A DNA stretch of 64,000 bases from Nocardioides marmorisolisilvae. GTDB taxonomy: Bacteria; Actinomycetota; Actinomycetes; Propionibacteriales; Nocardioidaceae. The notes beneath the pieces are model-generated. The model saw nothing but the letters and a program-made list of their open reading frames with translations. It searched no databases and was not told the origin of the DNA. Where the stretch lies: contig NZ_CP134227.1 of NCBI RefSeq assembly GCF_031656915.1, positions 2,852,001 to 2,916,000 of the forward strand, read 5' to 3'. The position numbers and the translations under genes were made by a program. Position 1 is the first letter of the stretch. Each line of letters starts with the position of its first letter. Positions 10,188-19,193 of this stretch are shown here, piece after piece.

Positions 10188-10201
10188 GAGCGCCGCCGAC
10201 A
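10188..10201 (-). repeat. IS21-family right terminal inverted repeat
   Basis: Inverted exact copy of 6387-6400; the second ATGCT target copy follows at 10202-10206. Confidence 0.9.
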
Positions 10202-10942
10202 ATGCTTACTGCCGGCGCGCTCAGCCTCCAAGATCGCTGCTTGAAGATCTGCTGTCTGCGCAGGAGACAAATCCTGCAAGGCGGGCTTCAGAATTCTGCG
10301 CTTGCGTGAATCGAGACGTTCCCAATCGAGTCGAGGCGGATCGAAGCCTTCGGAGAGCGCTTCAAGTGAAGCCACGTAATCGGTGTAGGCCTGCGTCGGA
10401 TCCTCGACGCAGCGACGTGCTGCATTCACAATCCGTCTGATCGCTCGCAACGCCCGTTCGTACTGCGGTCGGCTCAGGGCCAGCAACTGACCGATGAAGA
10501 CCCTTGCATCGTCAATCTGCTCATCGGTGACACGTAGGTCGTTGTCGAACATCCGGCTGATGAACGCGCCCCGCCGGGTGCGGGGGCGACGCGACCGCTC
10601 ACCGATCAGATGCCGGGCGCGATCATGATCGAGATCGAACACGGCATTGAAGGCGAAGGACAAGATCGCCGCGAGGTCCTCGTACATCTCTTCCCCGCCG
10701 GTCGACACGAGGAACTCATCTGTCCCGTCGGGCCGCGTCGCTTCGAGGCGTTCGACGAGCGTGACCCACAGTGCGGTCGCTCCGTCGGTCGCCAACGAGG
10801 TCTCCGGTGACATCGAACCTATGCCGATGTCGATCTGGTCTCGACCAATCAGTTGGAGGTTGCAGTAGATGGGCCGCCGGTGCTCGGTCTCGTGCAAGGT
10901 GACGCCATCTCTGAAGTAGATGCCTGTGGAGACCTGAAGCAT
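10202..10942 (-). pseudogene. 5' part of the unknown ~600-aa gene interrupted by IS21-family insertion
   Basis: It encodes the first 247 residues; the rest is at 5320-6386. The N-terminal 60 residues are beta-like, followed by a helical region with many Arg/Asp (RARHLIGERSRRPRTRRG) and a segment (RRIVNAARRCVEDPTQAYTD) loosely like HEPN/Apea-like proteins. That resemblance is weak and not a claim of function. As it stands the frame runs into the IS end and stops after the added residues CRRRSKIEQFRR. The 192 bases upstream (10943-11134) show no gene. Confidence 0.7.
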
Positions 10943-11134
10943 GAAGAAAGCCTTGCATGCCTGCCCGACGACGCTCCCGGAGGCAAGATGGTCAGCCGGC
11001 CGAACACTTAGTCTTGCTCAGACCCACGGAGTGTCATTCCGCCGCGAATGCCCGATCAGCCAGCCGGGCCCCCGGCACTACGTCACGCCGGGCACAGCCT
11101 CACCCGATACGCGATCACCGCTCGGCGAAGATGC

Positions 11135-11794
11135 CTACGCGACGAGTTCGCCCGTGAGGCGGACGAGCAGACGCATGTGCATGCCCGCCTCGGCTGGGTT
11201 CACTCGATCGACGACAAGCTCGAACGGGCGCTCGATGATCCGGTGTACGTAGTCGAGCAACGGGTCCGGGACATATCCGATGCGGTCACCGGTCTGCCTC
11301 ACCAGCAGGGCGCGCTCGTTGAACTCGTTGTCTGGCTCGCAGCGCAGATCGAGACGATCGCCTGGCTTCAGGCCATCGATCGCGGCGCGCTCCTCTGGCG
11401 TCAGGTGTCGGATGCCGTGGACGAGGAACGGCAAGTTGACAGGTCCCGGTTGCGGCAGTGGAGTCAGCTCGTAGGTGTCGCCGGTGCGACCTCCGCCCGA
11501 TACGGCTAGCACTTCAAGCGGCTCAGCCTCGACGCCGAGACCCAACTGCTCCAGCGTTTCGGCCCGTTCGGGTCGGTGAGGGTCCATGACCCGCTCAGCG
11601 AAGATCGGGAAGAGGGACTCGCTCTCGTGCACTCGCTCGAGCGGAAGTCCCGGCAGAGCTCGCGTCACGCCGTCGTCGTACTTGAAGTAGAAGGTGTGCC
11701 CGTCGTGGCTCAAGACGCCCACGCGGCTGTAGTGCCGGGTTTCGGGGTCCTGTCGACTGACAAGTAGCTCATCAGTCTTCAGTAGCGTGGCCAT
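11135..11794 (-). CDS. HIRAN-domain protein with HipA N-domain-like start (HipA partner)
   Basis: A 219-residue protein with two parts. Residues 1-80 (VGVLSHDGHTFYFKYDDG, then LPGLPLERV and LFPIFAERVMDP) resemble the N-terminal subdomain of HipA kinases. The second half is a HIRAN domain (GLKPGDRLDLRCEPDNEFNE, then RIGYVP), a fold that binds DNA 3' ends or damaged DNA in Rad5/HLTF. The start is ATG 11794 with the strong ribosome site AGAGGAGGT; the gene overlaps the end of the kinase gene by 23 bases, so the two are coupled. HipA is normally one chain; here the N-domain appears moved to a partner, as in HipS of the HipBST type. That comparison is inference. Confidence 0.75.
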   Translation of the reverse strand: MATLLKTDELLVSRQDPETRHYSRVGVLSHDGHTFYFKYDDGVTRALPGLPLERVHESESLFPIFAERVMDPHRPERAETLEQLGLGVEAEPLEVLAVSGGGRTGDTYELTPLPQPGPVNLPFLVHGIRHLTPEERAAIDGLKPGDRLDLRCEPDNEFNERALLVRQTGDRIGYVPDPLLDYVHRIIERPFELVVDRVNPAEAGMHMRLLVRLTGELVA

Positions 11795-12677
11795 GGCACA
11801 ACCTCCTCTGATTCTCGAGCACCACCTGCTCCATGAAGGTAGACGCGACCTCCGACAGTCTCCCTTGAGGTGCTTCAAGTGTCTCCCGAATAGCGACCTC
11901 GTCCAAGGCAGCGACCCGCGCTACCCAGAGATCTGCACCACTGCGCCGAATGGCCTCAAGCGCCAGGTCCACGAGTAGCTGCTTTCGTGGCGAGAACGGA
12001 TTCGCTCGCCCTCGCCGCGCAAATGCCAGGGGATCCTTGTCCCCTCTGTTGTCGTCTGTCAGCCCCGCGCCCAACGCGCTGCCATGGTCGAAGGTCGGTG
12101 CGAGGAAGCGGGCGCCGTCGCTCTGGCGTTCCAGGATCGCCCAGTTGCCCGGATGCCGGTCGCCGTTCCCGACCAGTGCGTCGAGGACCAGGTAGCCGGC
12201 GAACACAGCGAACCCTGACAGGTCACTGACCCCCGGTGGGGACGCGACGTGTTCGAGGACCCGCTCCATGGAGTCGAGCGTGTAGCCCTCGTCGAGTCGC
12301 ATGCGACCATCATCGGAATCGGACCCGGCGGATGGCCGACGTTCGTAGCCCTCCACCTCGGGCAGATAGGTCGTGCCGGTGTTCAAGTTGAAGCCGTGGG
12401 GCGTGACGTTGCGGGAGATCAACCCGGGTTTGCCATCGAGTATCGCGAACCTGCACTCCGCTGCGGGTAAGTCGATCGCGGCGGCGAGGCGCGAAGTGAA
12501 GACCTCGGCACAGTCCGTCAACGCCGCTTCGGAGCCGTCGCCAGTCGTCTGGCGATATTTCCACAGCCAGTGTTGATCGCGGGGTGCGTCGGGGTCCTCT
12601 GCGATCCACCGCTTGTTCTTGTCGCGCCCGCCCGGCTCGTCACGGATGACGGTCCAGGCCGACACGTCAATCTCCAC
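11772..12677 (-). CDS. HipA-type Ser/Thr kinase domain protein
   Basis: A 301-residue protein of the HipA C-terminal kinase family. It has a likely ATP-binding Lys (LWKYR, Lys40), the catalytic loop GNGDRHPGNWAIL (Asp173, Asn178) and the metal-binding PTFDHGSALG (Asp197). HipA kinases phosphorylate tRNA synthetases or other targets and act as growth-arresting toxins. It lacks the N-terminal HipA domain, which seems to be in the following gene. Start is GTG 12677 with GGAGAG upstream. No HipB antitoxin is adjacent; the nearest HTH gene is the excisionase-like protein at 12852-13070. Confidence 0.85.
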   Translation of the reverse strand: MEIDVSAWTVIRDEPGGRDKNKRWIAEDPDAPRDQHWLWKYRQTTGDGSEAALTDCAEVFTSRLAAAIDLPAAECRFAILDGKPGLISRNVTPHGFNLNTGTTYLPEVEGYERRPSAGSDSDDGRMRLDEGYTLDSMERVLEHVASPPGVSDLSGFAVFAGYLVLDALVGNGDRHPGNWAILERQSDGARFLAPTFDHGSALGAGLTDDNRGDKDPLAFARRGRANPFSPRKQLLVDLALEAIRRSGADLWVARVAALDEVAIRETLEAPQGRLSEVASTFMEQVVLENQRRLCHGHATED

Positions 12678-12686
12678 TGCTCTCCT

Positions 12687-12842
12687 TCACCGGGTCAGCG
12701 TCGGTTGTCGTCGCGCTGCAGTCTGTCGAGGATGCTGGTCACCTGTCCGCTCACCAGCGCCATCGAGGAGTGCCTTCTTCTTCCGGTTCGCGTCGGCCAT
12801 CAGCTGCTTCGCCGGCCGTTCGACGTCGTTCGGTCCGACCAT
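12687..12842 (-). pseudogene. Short reading frame, probably a frameshifted remnant
   Basis: ATG 12842 opens a 51-residue frame starting MVGPNDVERPAKQLMADAN and then KKKALL. After that the in-frame peptide becomes arbitrary, while a +1 shifted frame continues plausibly (ALVSGQVTSILDRLQRDDNRR, stop). This suggests one small helical protein of about 55 residues with a single-base indel near 12760. It lies between the excisionase-like gene and the HipA-type kinase and could once have been a regulator. Low certainty. Confidence 0.35.
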
Positions 12843-12851
12843 GGTGGCAAG

Positions 12852-13070
12852 TCAATCACCGCGGCGTGCGCGCCAGGTGTTGACGGGATGCGCGTCGATC
12901 AGCCGGTCGAGCGACTCGGTCTTGATCCGGATCGTGCGCCGGCCGAGGCGGACGGCGTCGAGCTCGCCGGCAGCGATGTAGCGGCGGACCGTCTTGGGGG
13001 AGACGGCGAGGATCTCGGCCGCCTCGGGCAGTGAGACGAGGCGGCGAGGAATCGTGGCGGTCGGTGCCAT
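12852..13070 (-). CDS. Excisionase-type helix-turn-helix DNA-binding protein
   Basis: A 72-residue MerR/HTH_17-type protein: SLPEAAEILAVSPKTVRRYI followed by the wing GELDAVRLGRRTIRI. Proteins of this kind act as recombination directionality factors or element regulators in actinobacterial integrative elements. The start is ATG 13070 with AGGAG eight bases upstream; a longer frame to 13157 would run into the inverted repeat and is less likely. It is divergent from the relaxase gene across the structured region 13111-13330. Confidence 0.85.
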   Translation of the reverse strand: MAPTATIPRRLVSLPEAAEILAVSPKTVRRYIAAGELDAVRLGRRTIRIKTESLDRLIDAHPVNTWRARRGD

Positions 13071-13110
13071 GGGTTCTCCTGGTGTCAGGGCGGCCGGGTT
13101 GACCGCGTAG

Positions 13111-13330
13111 ATCCCCCAAGGCCGAGATCTGTCCTCCAGTGGCCACCCCATTTCCATCCCTTCCTTCGTCGTCCTCCCGCCCGCCTCCTCCTTCCCTGTC
13201 CGCCCCCCTCTCCTGCCCTCACTTCTTCACCCTCCCCCTGTCCTCATCCCTCACCTCCTCCTTCCAAACACACCTCTTTCACTGGCGAACCGGGGTGGCC
13301 ACTGGCGCCGCGGTTTGGGCCTTGGGGGAT
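13111..13330. other. Long interrupted inverted repeat around a pyrimidine tract: oriT or regulatory candidate
   Basis: Two perfect inverted pairs face each other: ATCCCCCAAGGCC (13111-13123) with GGCCTTGGGGGAT (13318-13330), and CCAGTGGCCACCCC (13136-13149) with GGGGTGGCCACTGG (13292-13305). Between them about 130 bases (13150-13280) are almost only C and T on the plus strand. The right outer arm ends at the GTG of the relaxase gene. Relaxase genes commonly sit next to their oriT, so this is a reasonable oriT candidate, but no nic site is identified. Confidence 0.5.
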
Positions 13331-16300
13331 GTGACGATGACGCTGAAGAAGCTCGCCGCCGGGTCGGGCTACGAGTACCTGACTCGCCAGGTCGCAGCGG
13401 CCGATTCGACCGAGCTCGGCAAGACCCCGCTGGCTGAGTACTACGCCGCCAAGGGCGAGGCGCCCGGCCGCTGGGTCGGCTCGGGGCTGGCCGAGATCCA
13501 AGGCGTCGAGTACGGCGACGTGGTCACGGCCGAGCAGATGCGACACCTGTTTGGCGACGGCTGCCATCCGGTGATGGGCACTGGGTTGGGCCGGAAGTTC
13601 GGCAAGAGATCGGTCGCCGGGTTCGACCTCACGTTCAGCCCGGCCAAGTCGGTCGCGACCCTGTGGGCGGTCGCGCCGCCCGAGTTCGCGCGGGCGATCA
13701 AGATGGCGCACAACGCCGCCGTACTCGACGCGCTGGCCTTCCTGGAGAGCCACGGGACCTTCACGCGCGAGGGCGCCGGCGGCGCTCGACAGGTCGAGAC
13801 GCGTGGTCTGATCGCGACCGCGTTCCTGCACCGCGACTCCCGCGCGGGCGACCCGGATCTGCACACCCACGTCGCGGTCTCGAACAAGGTCCAGACCATG
13901 CAGGGCAAATGGCTCTCGATCTACGGGACGATCCTGCACGAGCATGTCGTCGCCGCCTCCGAGGCCTACAACACCGCGCTCGAGGCTCACCTCCACGATC
14001 AGCTCGGCGTCCGATTCATCGACGTCCCACGAGCCGCGGGCAAGCGGCCGGTGCGCGAGATCGCCGGCGTCGACCCAAGGCTCTCCGCACGTTGGTCCCG
14101 CCGTAGGACCGACATCGAGGAGCGAGTCGAGGAACTCGCAGAGGAGTTCACGGACAACCACGGCCGCCGCCCGAACGACAAGGAGCGGATCGTGCTCGCG
14201 CAGCGCGCGAACCTGGAGACGCGGTCGGCCAAGCACGAGCCACGCTCCGAGGCGGAGCAGCGCACGACCTGGCATGGCGAGGCAGCGGACCTCCTCAGCG
14301 AACGCGGTCTGCGGGCCATGGTTGACACGGCGCTCCACCCCGATCCGGCACCCACCCAGCCGGTCTCCGCGGCCTGGCTCACCGAAGCTGCCCATCGGGT
14401 GATCCGCGAGCTCGAGGCGCATCGCGCGAGCTGCCAGAGCTGGCACATGTACGCCGAGGCGCAGCGCCAGGTCCGGGGCCTCACCCTCGCGCCCGAGCAG
14501 ATTCCCCAGGTCATCGAGCACCTCGTCGATGCCGTCACGGACCAGTTGATCAACCTGACGCCCGACCTCGACCCGATCACCGAGCCGGCCGCGCTCAAGC
14601 GTTCCGATGGCGTCAGCGTGTATCGCCACACGGGCGCGGACCACTTCACCAGTACGCGGATCCTGGAGGCCGAGGCCCGGGTCGTTGACGCCGCCGGCAC
14701 CGATGCCAGCACAAGTCCAGATCCGGTCGATGTTGACCTGGCGCTGATGACAGCCGCCCTTGAAGGGCCGGCGCTCAACGACGGCCAGCGGGAACTCGTG
14801 CGCAGCCTCGTCGCCGACCCGCGCCGGGTCGCGCTCGCCCTCGCGCCGGCCGGCTCCGGCAAGACCACCGCGATGAGCGTCCTCGCCCAGGTCGCCCACG
14901 ACCTCGGATACGACGTCGTCGGCCTCGCGCCATCAGCGGCCGCAGCCGCCGTGCTCACCGACGCGACCGGCATCCCCTCCGAGACCCTCGCCATGCTCGA
15001 TCACTCCCTCGTCGCCGGCCTGGATCCCGGGTTCGGGCCGCACACGATGGTGGTCGTCGACGAGGCCGGGATGTCCGACACCCTCACCCTCGACCGGATC
15101 ATCACCGCCTGCACCGGCCGAGGTGCACGAGTACGGCTGGTCGGCGACGACCAGCAGCTCGCCGCGGTCGGCGCTGGCGGCGTCCTGCGCGACATCGCCA
15201 CCACGCATGGAGCCGTGCGTCTCGACCAGGTAGTGAGGTTCGACGATCCCGTCGAGGCGTCGGCGTCGCTCGCACTGCGCGACGGCGACCGCACGGCGCT
15301 GGGGTACTACCTCGACCACGACCGCATTCACACCGGCGACGAGCTCACGAGCCTCACCGAGGTGCTGGCAGGGTGGCAGGAGGACGCCACTGCCGGCCGC
15401 GAGTGCCTGATGCTCGCGCCCGCTCGCGACCTTGTCGCCCGGCTCAACCACGCCGCCCGCAAAGCCCGCCTCACTGGCGTGCGACCTGAAGACGAGGTCG
15501 ACCTTGCCGACGGCAACCAGGCCTCGGTTGGCGACACGATCCTGACCCGCCACAACGAGCGCCGCCTCGGCGTCAGCGGCACCGACTGGGTCAAGAACGG
15601 CGACCGCTGGACCGTCACCGCGCTCGCCGCCAACGGCGGCCTGCGTGCTCGACACCTGCGGTCCGGACTCCAAGTCACGCTGCCGCGCGAGTACGTCGCC
15701 CACCACGTCGAGCTCGGCTACGCCACCACCGTCCACGCCGCCCAAGGCAGCACCGCGGACGTCATGCACGGCATCCTCACCGGGCACGAGGACCGGCAAC
15801 TGCTCTATACGATGCTCACCCGCGGCCGCTTCGAGAACCACCTCCACCTGATCGACGAGCCGATCACGCCGGAAGAGCAGTTCCTGCCCGGGATCGATGA
15901 GCAGATCACCGCCGTCGAGGCACTCGACCGGATCATCGCCCGCGACGGCGCCGCGACCTCCGCGACCACCGAGCTCACCCACGCCACCAGTCCCTCAACG
16001 CTGCTGCACGAGGCCGCAGGCAGGTACGCCGACGCCGTCACCGCCGCCACCCAGCGGCTCTCTGGCGCGGACGCCGACATCGCTCTCGAAGCGGCGGGCG
16101 CCGGCCCGCTCCCGTGGCTGCCCGGCGTCCCCGCCGCCCTGCGCAGCGATCTCGATTGGTCGGAGTACCTCGACGCTCGCGCCGAGCGCGTCCGCACCCT
16201 CGCCGACGCCGTCTGTCGCGACGCACACCTCCCGCCAAGCTTGCGGCGCTTCGATGACGTGCTTACCGACCAGCTTCGCGAGGCGGTAGTCGTCTGGCGA

Positions 16301-16699
16301 GCCGCCAACGGCGTTCCCGACGACGACCGGGGCCTCCTCGGCCCACGAACCAACGACCTCGCCGCCGACCGCTACGCCCGCCACCTCCAGCGCCAGGTCG
16401 ACGCCCTCTATCCCGAGTCAGTCCGGCGCTGGGAAGCACAGATTGCCCGGGCGATCGGCGACCTGGACCACCGCGACGACCGCACCCTCGACCTGGCTCG
16501 GGAGCTCGACCGCATTCAAGGCAGCGGTCTCAACGCCACCCAGATCCTCCGTCGCGCGGCCACCCTCCGACGCCCACTCCCTGACGACCGCAGAGTCGAA
16601 GCCCTGGCCTACCGGATCGAGCGCATCGCCGCCAACGACGCCGCACTCCGGCCGCAGACCCATCAGCCGAGCCGGCGGTCACCCGGCATCGGACTCTAG
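13331..16699 (+). CDS. MobF-type conjugative relaxase fused to RecD-like helicase (TrwC/TraI/TraA family)
   Basis: An 1122-residue protein. The N-terminal TrwC relaxase domain (1-300) has candidate catalytic tyrosines in GSGYEYLTRQ (residues 12-21) and the metal-binding HTH triad in DPDLHTHVAVSN near residue 177. The C-terminal half is a superfamily 1 helicase: Walker A APAGSGKTTAM near 506-516, Walker B VVVDEAGMSD, GDDQQLAAVGAGG, HAAQGST and MLTRGR. It would nick oriT and lead the strand into a recipient. GTG 13331 follows a G-rich stretch; ATG 13337 is equally possible. A frame extending to 13139 reads through the pyrimidine tract and is not credible. No secretion genes are nearby, so the element may be mobilisable only. 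Confidence 0.95.
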   Translation: MTMTLKKLAAGSGYEYLTRQVAAADSTELGKTPLAEYYAAKGEAPGRWVGSGLAEIQGVEYGDVVTAEQMRHLFGDGCHPVMGTGLGRKFGKRSVAGFDLTFSPAKSVATLWAVAPPEFARAIKMAHNAAVLDALAFLESHGTFTREGAGGARQVETRGLIATAFLHRDSRAGDPDLHTHVAVSNKVQTMQGKWLSIYGTILHEHVVAASEAYNTALEAHLHDQLGVRFIDVPRAAGKRPVREIAGVDPRLSARWSRRRTDIEERVEELAEEFTDNHGRRPNDKERIVLAQRANLETRSAKHEPRSEAEQRTTWHGEAADLLSERGLRAMVDTALHPDPAPTQPVSAAWLTEAAHRVIRELEAHRASCQSWHMYAEAQRQVRGLTLAPEQIPQVIEHLVDAVTDQLINLTPDLDPITEPAALKRSDGVSVYRHTGADHFTSTRILEAEARVVDAAGTDASTSPDPVDVDLALMTAALEGPALNDGQRELVRSLVADPRRVALALAPAGSGKTTAMSVLAQVAHDLGYDVVGLAPSAAAAAVLTDATGIPSETLAMLDHSLVAGLDPGFGPHTMVVVDEAGMSDTLTLDRIITACTGRGARVRLVGDDQQLAAVGAGGVLRDIATTHGAVRLDQVVRFDDPVEASASLALRDGDRTALGYYLDHDRIHTGDELTSLTEVLAGWQEDATAGRECLMLAPARDLVARLNHAARKARLTGVRPEDEVDLADGNQASVGDTILTRHNERRLGVSGTDWVKNGDRWTVTALAANGGLRARHLRSGLQVTLPREYVAHHVELGYATTVHAAQGSTADVMHGILTGHEDRQLLYTMLTRGRFENHLHLIDEPITPEEQFLPGIDEQITAVEALDRIIARDGAATSATTELTHATSPSTLLHEAAGRYADAVTAATQRLSGADADIALEAAGAGPLPWLPGVPAALRSDLDWSEYLDARAERVRTLADAVCRDAHLPPSLRRFDDVLTDQLREAVVVWRAANGVPDDDRGLLGPRTNDLAADRYARHLQRQVDALYPESVRRWEAQIARAIGDLDHRDDRTLDLARELDRIQGSGLNATQILRRAATLRRPLPDDRRVEALAYRIERIAANDAALRPQTHQPSRRSPGIGL

Positions 16700-17677
16700 G
16701 AGAGCCTTCCATTCACGCGGCGTCGCACTCCGACGCCTTGTCCCGAGAACCACGTTGAACGCAACACGCAGCTGCTTGGACGTCATGCCCGGATGGTCGA
16801 GACGAAAGCGCTCTTCCTCCGCCTCGACGAGCGTGAGGTCCATCTCGTCCCAGATCGTCAGCTCCCGCTCCCGGTGCTGGGCCTTCCACTCCGCGTACCG
16901 CTGCGGGTCGTCCCGCGCATCGACGTACTCGATCAGCCGATCCAGAGCCCTCGCCGCGCGCTTCCGCAGCGACCTCGGCGCGAGGTTCGCCTCCGCAGCC
17001 ACGGCCTCAACGACAGTGGGCGCCACCAGGCCCGTCCGCCCGCGGCGCGCGGGCGCGTTCTGGCGGTCGGCTTCCGCGGCGAGCGCCCACAGCAGCCAGT
17101 AGTCGAAGCCATTGATCGCGGCCTCCTCCTGGCCGACGTGGAAGACCTCGACGAGGACCGGACCAGGATCGTCCTCCAGTTCTATGCACGCCATCTCGTC
17201 GAGCACGTCGGGATCACCGACGACCTGCGCCATTGCCCGGTCTCGGCGTACTGCGAGGTCGCCCGCCCCCAGGTCAGCGAGCACCTCGCGCTGTGTCTGG
17301 CCCACGATCGCGCCGGCGATGTTCGGCGTGGTCAGGCGGTACGCCGCAACAGCCTCGATCCAGAGCTGGCTGGCCACCAGTCCGTCGATGTCATCCGACA
17401 TGTCTCGAAGCCGACGCGCGACCTTCTCCGCGCCCGGAAGCAGCGCCCAAACCAGCGCGGTGATCGCGTCCGGCTCACTCTCGGTCATCGAAGCGAGCGC
17501 GCCGAGAACTGCCTTCGCCTCATCCGGTGACGCGAGGGCCCACCCGGGCAGGTCGACGAGGTCGTCGACGACGTCGTCAACGAGGCGCTGTGTTACCCAG
17601 TGCCGCCAGGCCGCTCGCGCCTCCCCCATGAGCGCACCCCCCAGGTCCTGGAGGCCAAGGCGATCAGCAACCGACAC
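16679..17677 (-). CDS. Unknown 332-aa protein beside the relaxase
   Basis: Family not recognised. The protein is helical and acidic; it has a segment RSLRKRAARALDRLIEYV and a C-terminal region (PGMTSKQLRVAFNVVLGTR) that could bind DNA. No membrane segment or signal peptide. GTG 17677, with GGGAG upstream, is chosen; TTG 17743 would add 22 residues. Its 3' end overlaps that of the relaxase by 21 bases on the other strand. The position suggests a role in maintenance or transfer of the element. The 254 bases up to the vsr start hold an alternative minus frame (17593-17922) that I do not trust. Confidence 0.6.
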   Translation of the reverse strand: MSVADRLGLQDLGGALMGEARAAWRHWVTQRLVDDVVDDLVDLPGWALASPDEAKAVLGALASMTESEPDAITALVWALLPGAEKVARRLRDMSDDIDGLVASQLWIEAVAAYRLTTPNIAGAIVGQTQREVLADLGAGDLAVRRDRAMAQVVGDPDVLDEMACIELEDDPGPVLVEVFHVGQEEAAINGFDYWLLWALAAEADRQNAPARRGRTGLVAPTVVEAVAAEANLAPRSLRKRAARALDRLIEYVDARDDPQRYAEWKAQHRERELTIWDEMDLTLVEAEEERFRLDHPGMTSKQLRVAFNVVLGTRRRSATPREWKALLESDAG

Positions 17678-17931
17678 AACGTGCTCCCGAGGGACATCCC
17701 TGCCCCGACGGTCAGCAGGGACCTTCCAGCCTGAGCGGGACAAACCTGCACGTCAAGGGTCGCTTCCGCCGCCCGACGATGCATCTCGAGACGTTGAGAG
17801 ACAGTCCGAGACGCTCCGCAACAACCAGCACCAATCAGCAGTTGAATCTCTTCAGTCGTCATCTCAGCATGTGACCGTTGATGCCGATTCTCGGTCTTCG
17901 ATTCGCCCTTCGTTCGAGCCATGATGAAGAG

Positions 17932-18381
17932 GTGCCGGCATACCAGAGCTGGGCCAGCAGCCCGGCCTCACGCAAGGTCATGCAGGGCAACCGGTCGCGA
18001 GACACCGCGCCCGAGCTCGCCGTGCGTCGGCTCCTGCACGCAGCTGGGCTTCGCTTCCGCGTTGACTTCCGCCCCGAGCCGTCATTGCGGAGGACCGCCG
18101 ACATTGTGTTCACCAGGCAGCGCGTCGCGGTCTTCATCGACGGCTGTTACTGGCACGCATGCCCCGAGCACGGCACGAGCGCACGTACAAACAGCGAATA
18201 CTGGTCGGCCAAACTCCAGCGCAACGTCGCCCGTGATGCCGACACCACGGCCCGGCTCGAGGCGGCCGGTTGGACCGTGCTCCGTTTCTGGGAGCACGAG
18301 GATCCGACCCAGGTCGCACGTGAGGTAGCTGGCACCATCCGTGCCTACCCCGCTGAGTCGACTGCCGGTAACGCTCGATAG
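17932..18381 (+). CDS. vsr: Very short patch repair (Vsr) endonuclease
   Basis: A 149-residue Vsr protein of normal length. It carries the N-terminal SWASSPASRKVMQGN and RDTAPELAVRRLLH, the catalytic Asp in ADIVF (Asp57), the zinc/active segment FIDGCYWHACPEHG (residues 68-81) and the C-terminal GWTVLRFWEHE. Vsr nicks beside T:G mismatches that arise when 5-methylcytosine deaminates, protecting sites methylated by the partner Dcm enzyme encoded at 19363. GTG 17932 fits the family's N-terminus; ATG 17878 would add 18 residues. Its end overlaps the convergent DUF3883 gene by 37 bases. Confidence 0.93.
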   Translation: MPAYQSWASSPASRKVMQGNRSRDTAPELAVRRLLHAAGLRFRVDFRPEPSLRRTADIVFTRQRVAVFIDGCYWHACPEHGTSARTNSEYWSAKLQRNVARDADTTARLEAAGWTVLRFWEHEDPTQVAREVAGTIRAYPAESTAGNAR

Positions 18382-19193
18382 ACGTCCGGCTTGAGCTGAG
18401 CGTTGAGTCCGAGCGGGCCGAGCAGCGTGTAGTAGCCAGCGTCCCTCTTGCCGTACCGGTACAGGCGGCGAAGCCTGTACGCCGGGCCAAGGTCGTTCGA
18501 TGCCTCGACCTCATTGCCCGAGATGTAGAACGGGAGCTCCTTGGCGTAGCGCGTCGTCTTCACCTCGATGAACACGAGCTGGTCGGTCAAGTCCTGGAAC
18601 GACTGGACGTCGTACCCGAGACCGTCCCCGTCGAGTGCAGACACGTGTCGCACCTCGGAAGCAAGGTCATCGCGGCCACCGGCACTTAGCCGAGCACGCT
18701 CGCCTTCCACGACTGCCAGTTCGCCGGCCCTTCCCAGGGCACGATTGAAGGATTCGATCGCCGCGAAGTCGATGCCCACCACAGCCACACGGCCATGGGA
18801 CCTCTCCGACCAGTTGACAGCAGGTGGATCAACCTCAGCACCGAGCGGACTCCGGTCGACGTTCGGGTCCTCCACGGACCTGAGCATGAATGCGCGCAAC
18901 TCGGCGTCTTCCGTGAACCGATCGATCACCACCTCGCGGAGTCGTTCCTGAAGGTTGCTCAGCGGCTTGTACCCAGGGATCCACAGCGCGTTGATCTCAT
19001 CGAGGACCGCGGAGATGTTGCTGAACTTCTTGCCGATCGAGCCGATCGAACGGTCGACGGTGCGGGCGACTTCCCGCTGGTACGCGGCCTTGACGTACGG
19101 CTCCTCGGCCAGCTCCAGAGTCAGCATCTGGAAGTAGATGTCGACGGTCGTGTTGATCTCGTCATCGCTCCAGGGGCCGGTCGCCACGGGCAC
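18345..19193 (-). CDS. DUF3883-domain protein (restriction-associated, nuclease-like fold)
   Basis: The C-terminal 110 residues match DUF3883: GYDVQSF, VFIEVKTT with the nuclease-like E-x-K pair, ISGNEVEAS, and AYRLRRLYRYGKRD. This domain is frequent in restriction and mobile-island proteins and resembles PD-(D/E)xK nucleases. The N-terminal half is helical (DDEINTTVDIYFQML onward) and recurs as a specificity or recognition part in such proteins. The start is uncertain: GTG 19193 or 19187 is favoured over the upstream end at 19283. It diverges from dcm and probably belongs to the same restriction cluster. Confidence 0.75.
   Translation of the reverse strand: MPVATGPWSDDEINTTVDIYFQMLTLELAEEPYVKAAYQREVARTVDRSIGSIGKKFSNISAVLDEINALWIPGYKPLSNLQERLREVVIDRFTEDAELRAFMLRSVEDPNVDRSPLGAEVDPPAVNWSERSHGRVAVVGIDFAAIESFNRALGRAGELAVVEGERARLSAGGRDDLASEVRHVSALDGDGLGYDVQSFQDLTDQLVFIEVKTTRYAKELPFYISGNEVEASNDLGPAYRLRRLYRYGKRDAGYYTLLGPLGLNAQLKPDVYRALPAVDSAG

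Noticed and set aside
13139-13330. 64-residue N-terminal extension of the relaxase
   Set aside because: It translates the pyrimidine tract into Pro/Ser/Leu runs; relaxases start a few residues before the catalytic Tyr.
17593-17922. 109-residue minus-strand frame before vsr
   Set aside because: The N-terminus looks plausible but the rest overlaps the better-supported 332-aa gene in another frame; no family recognised.
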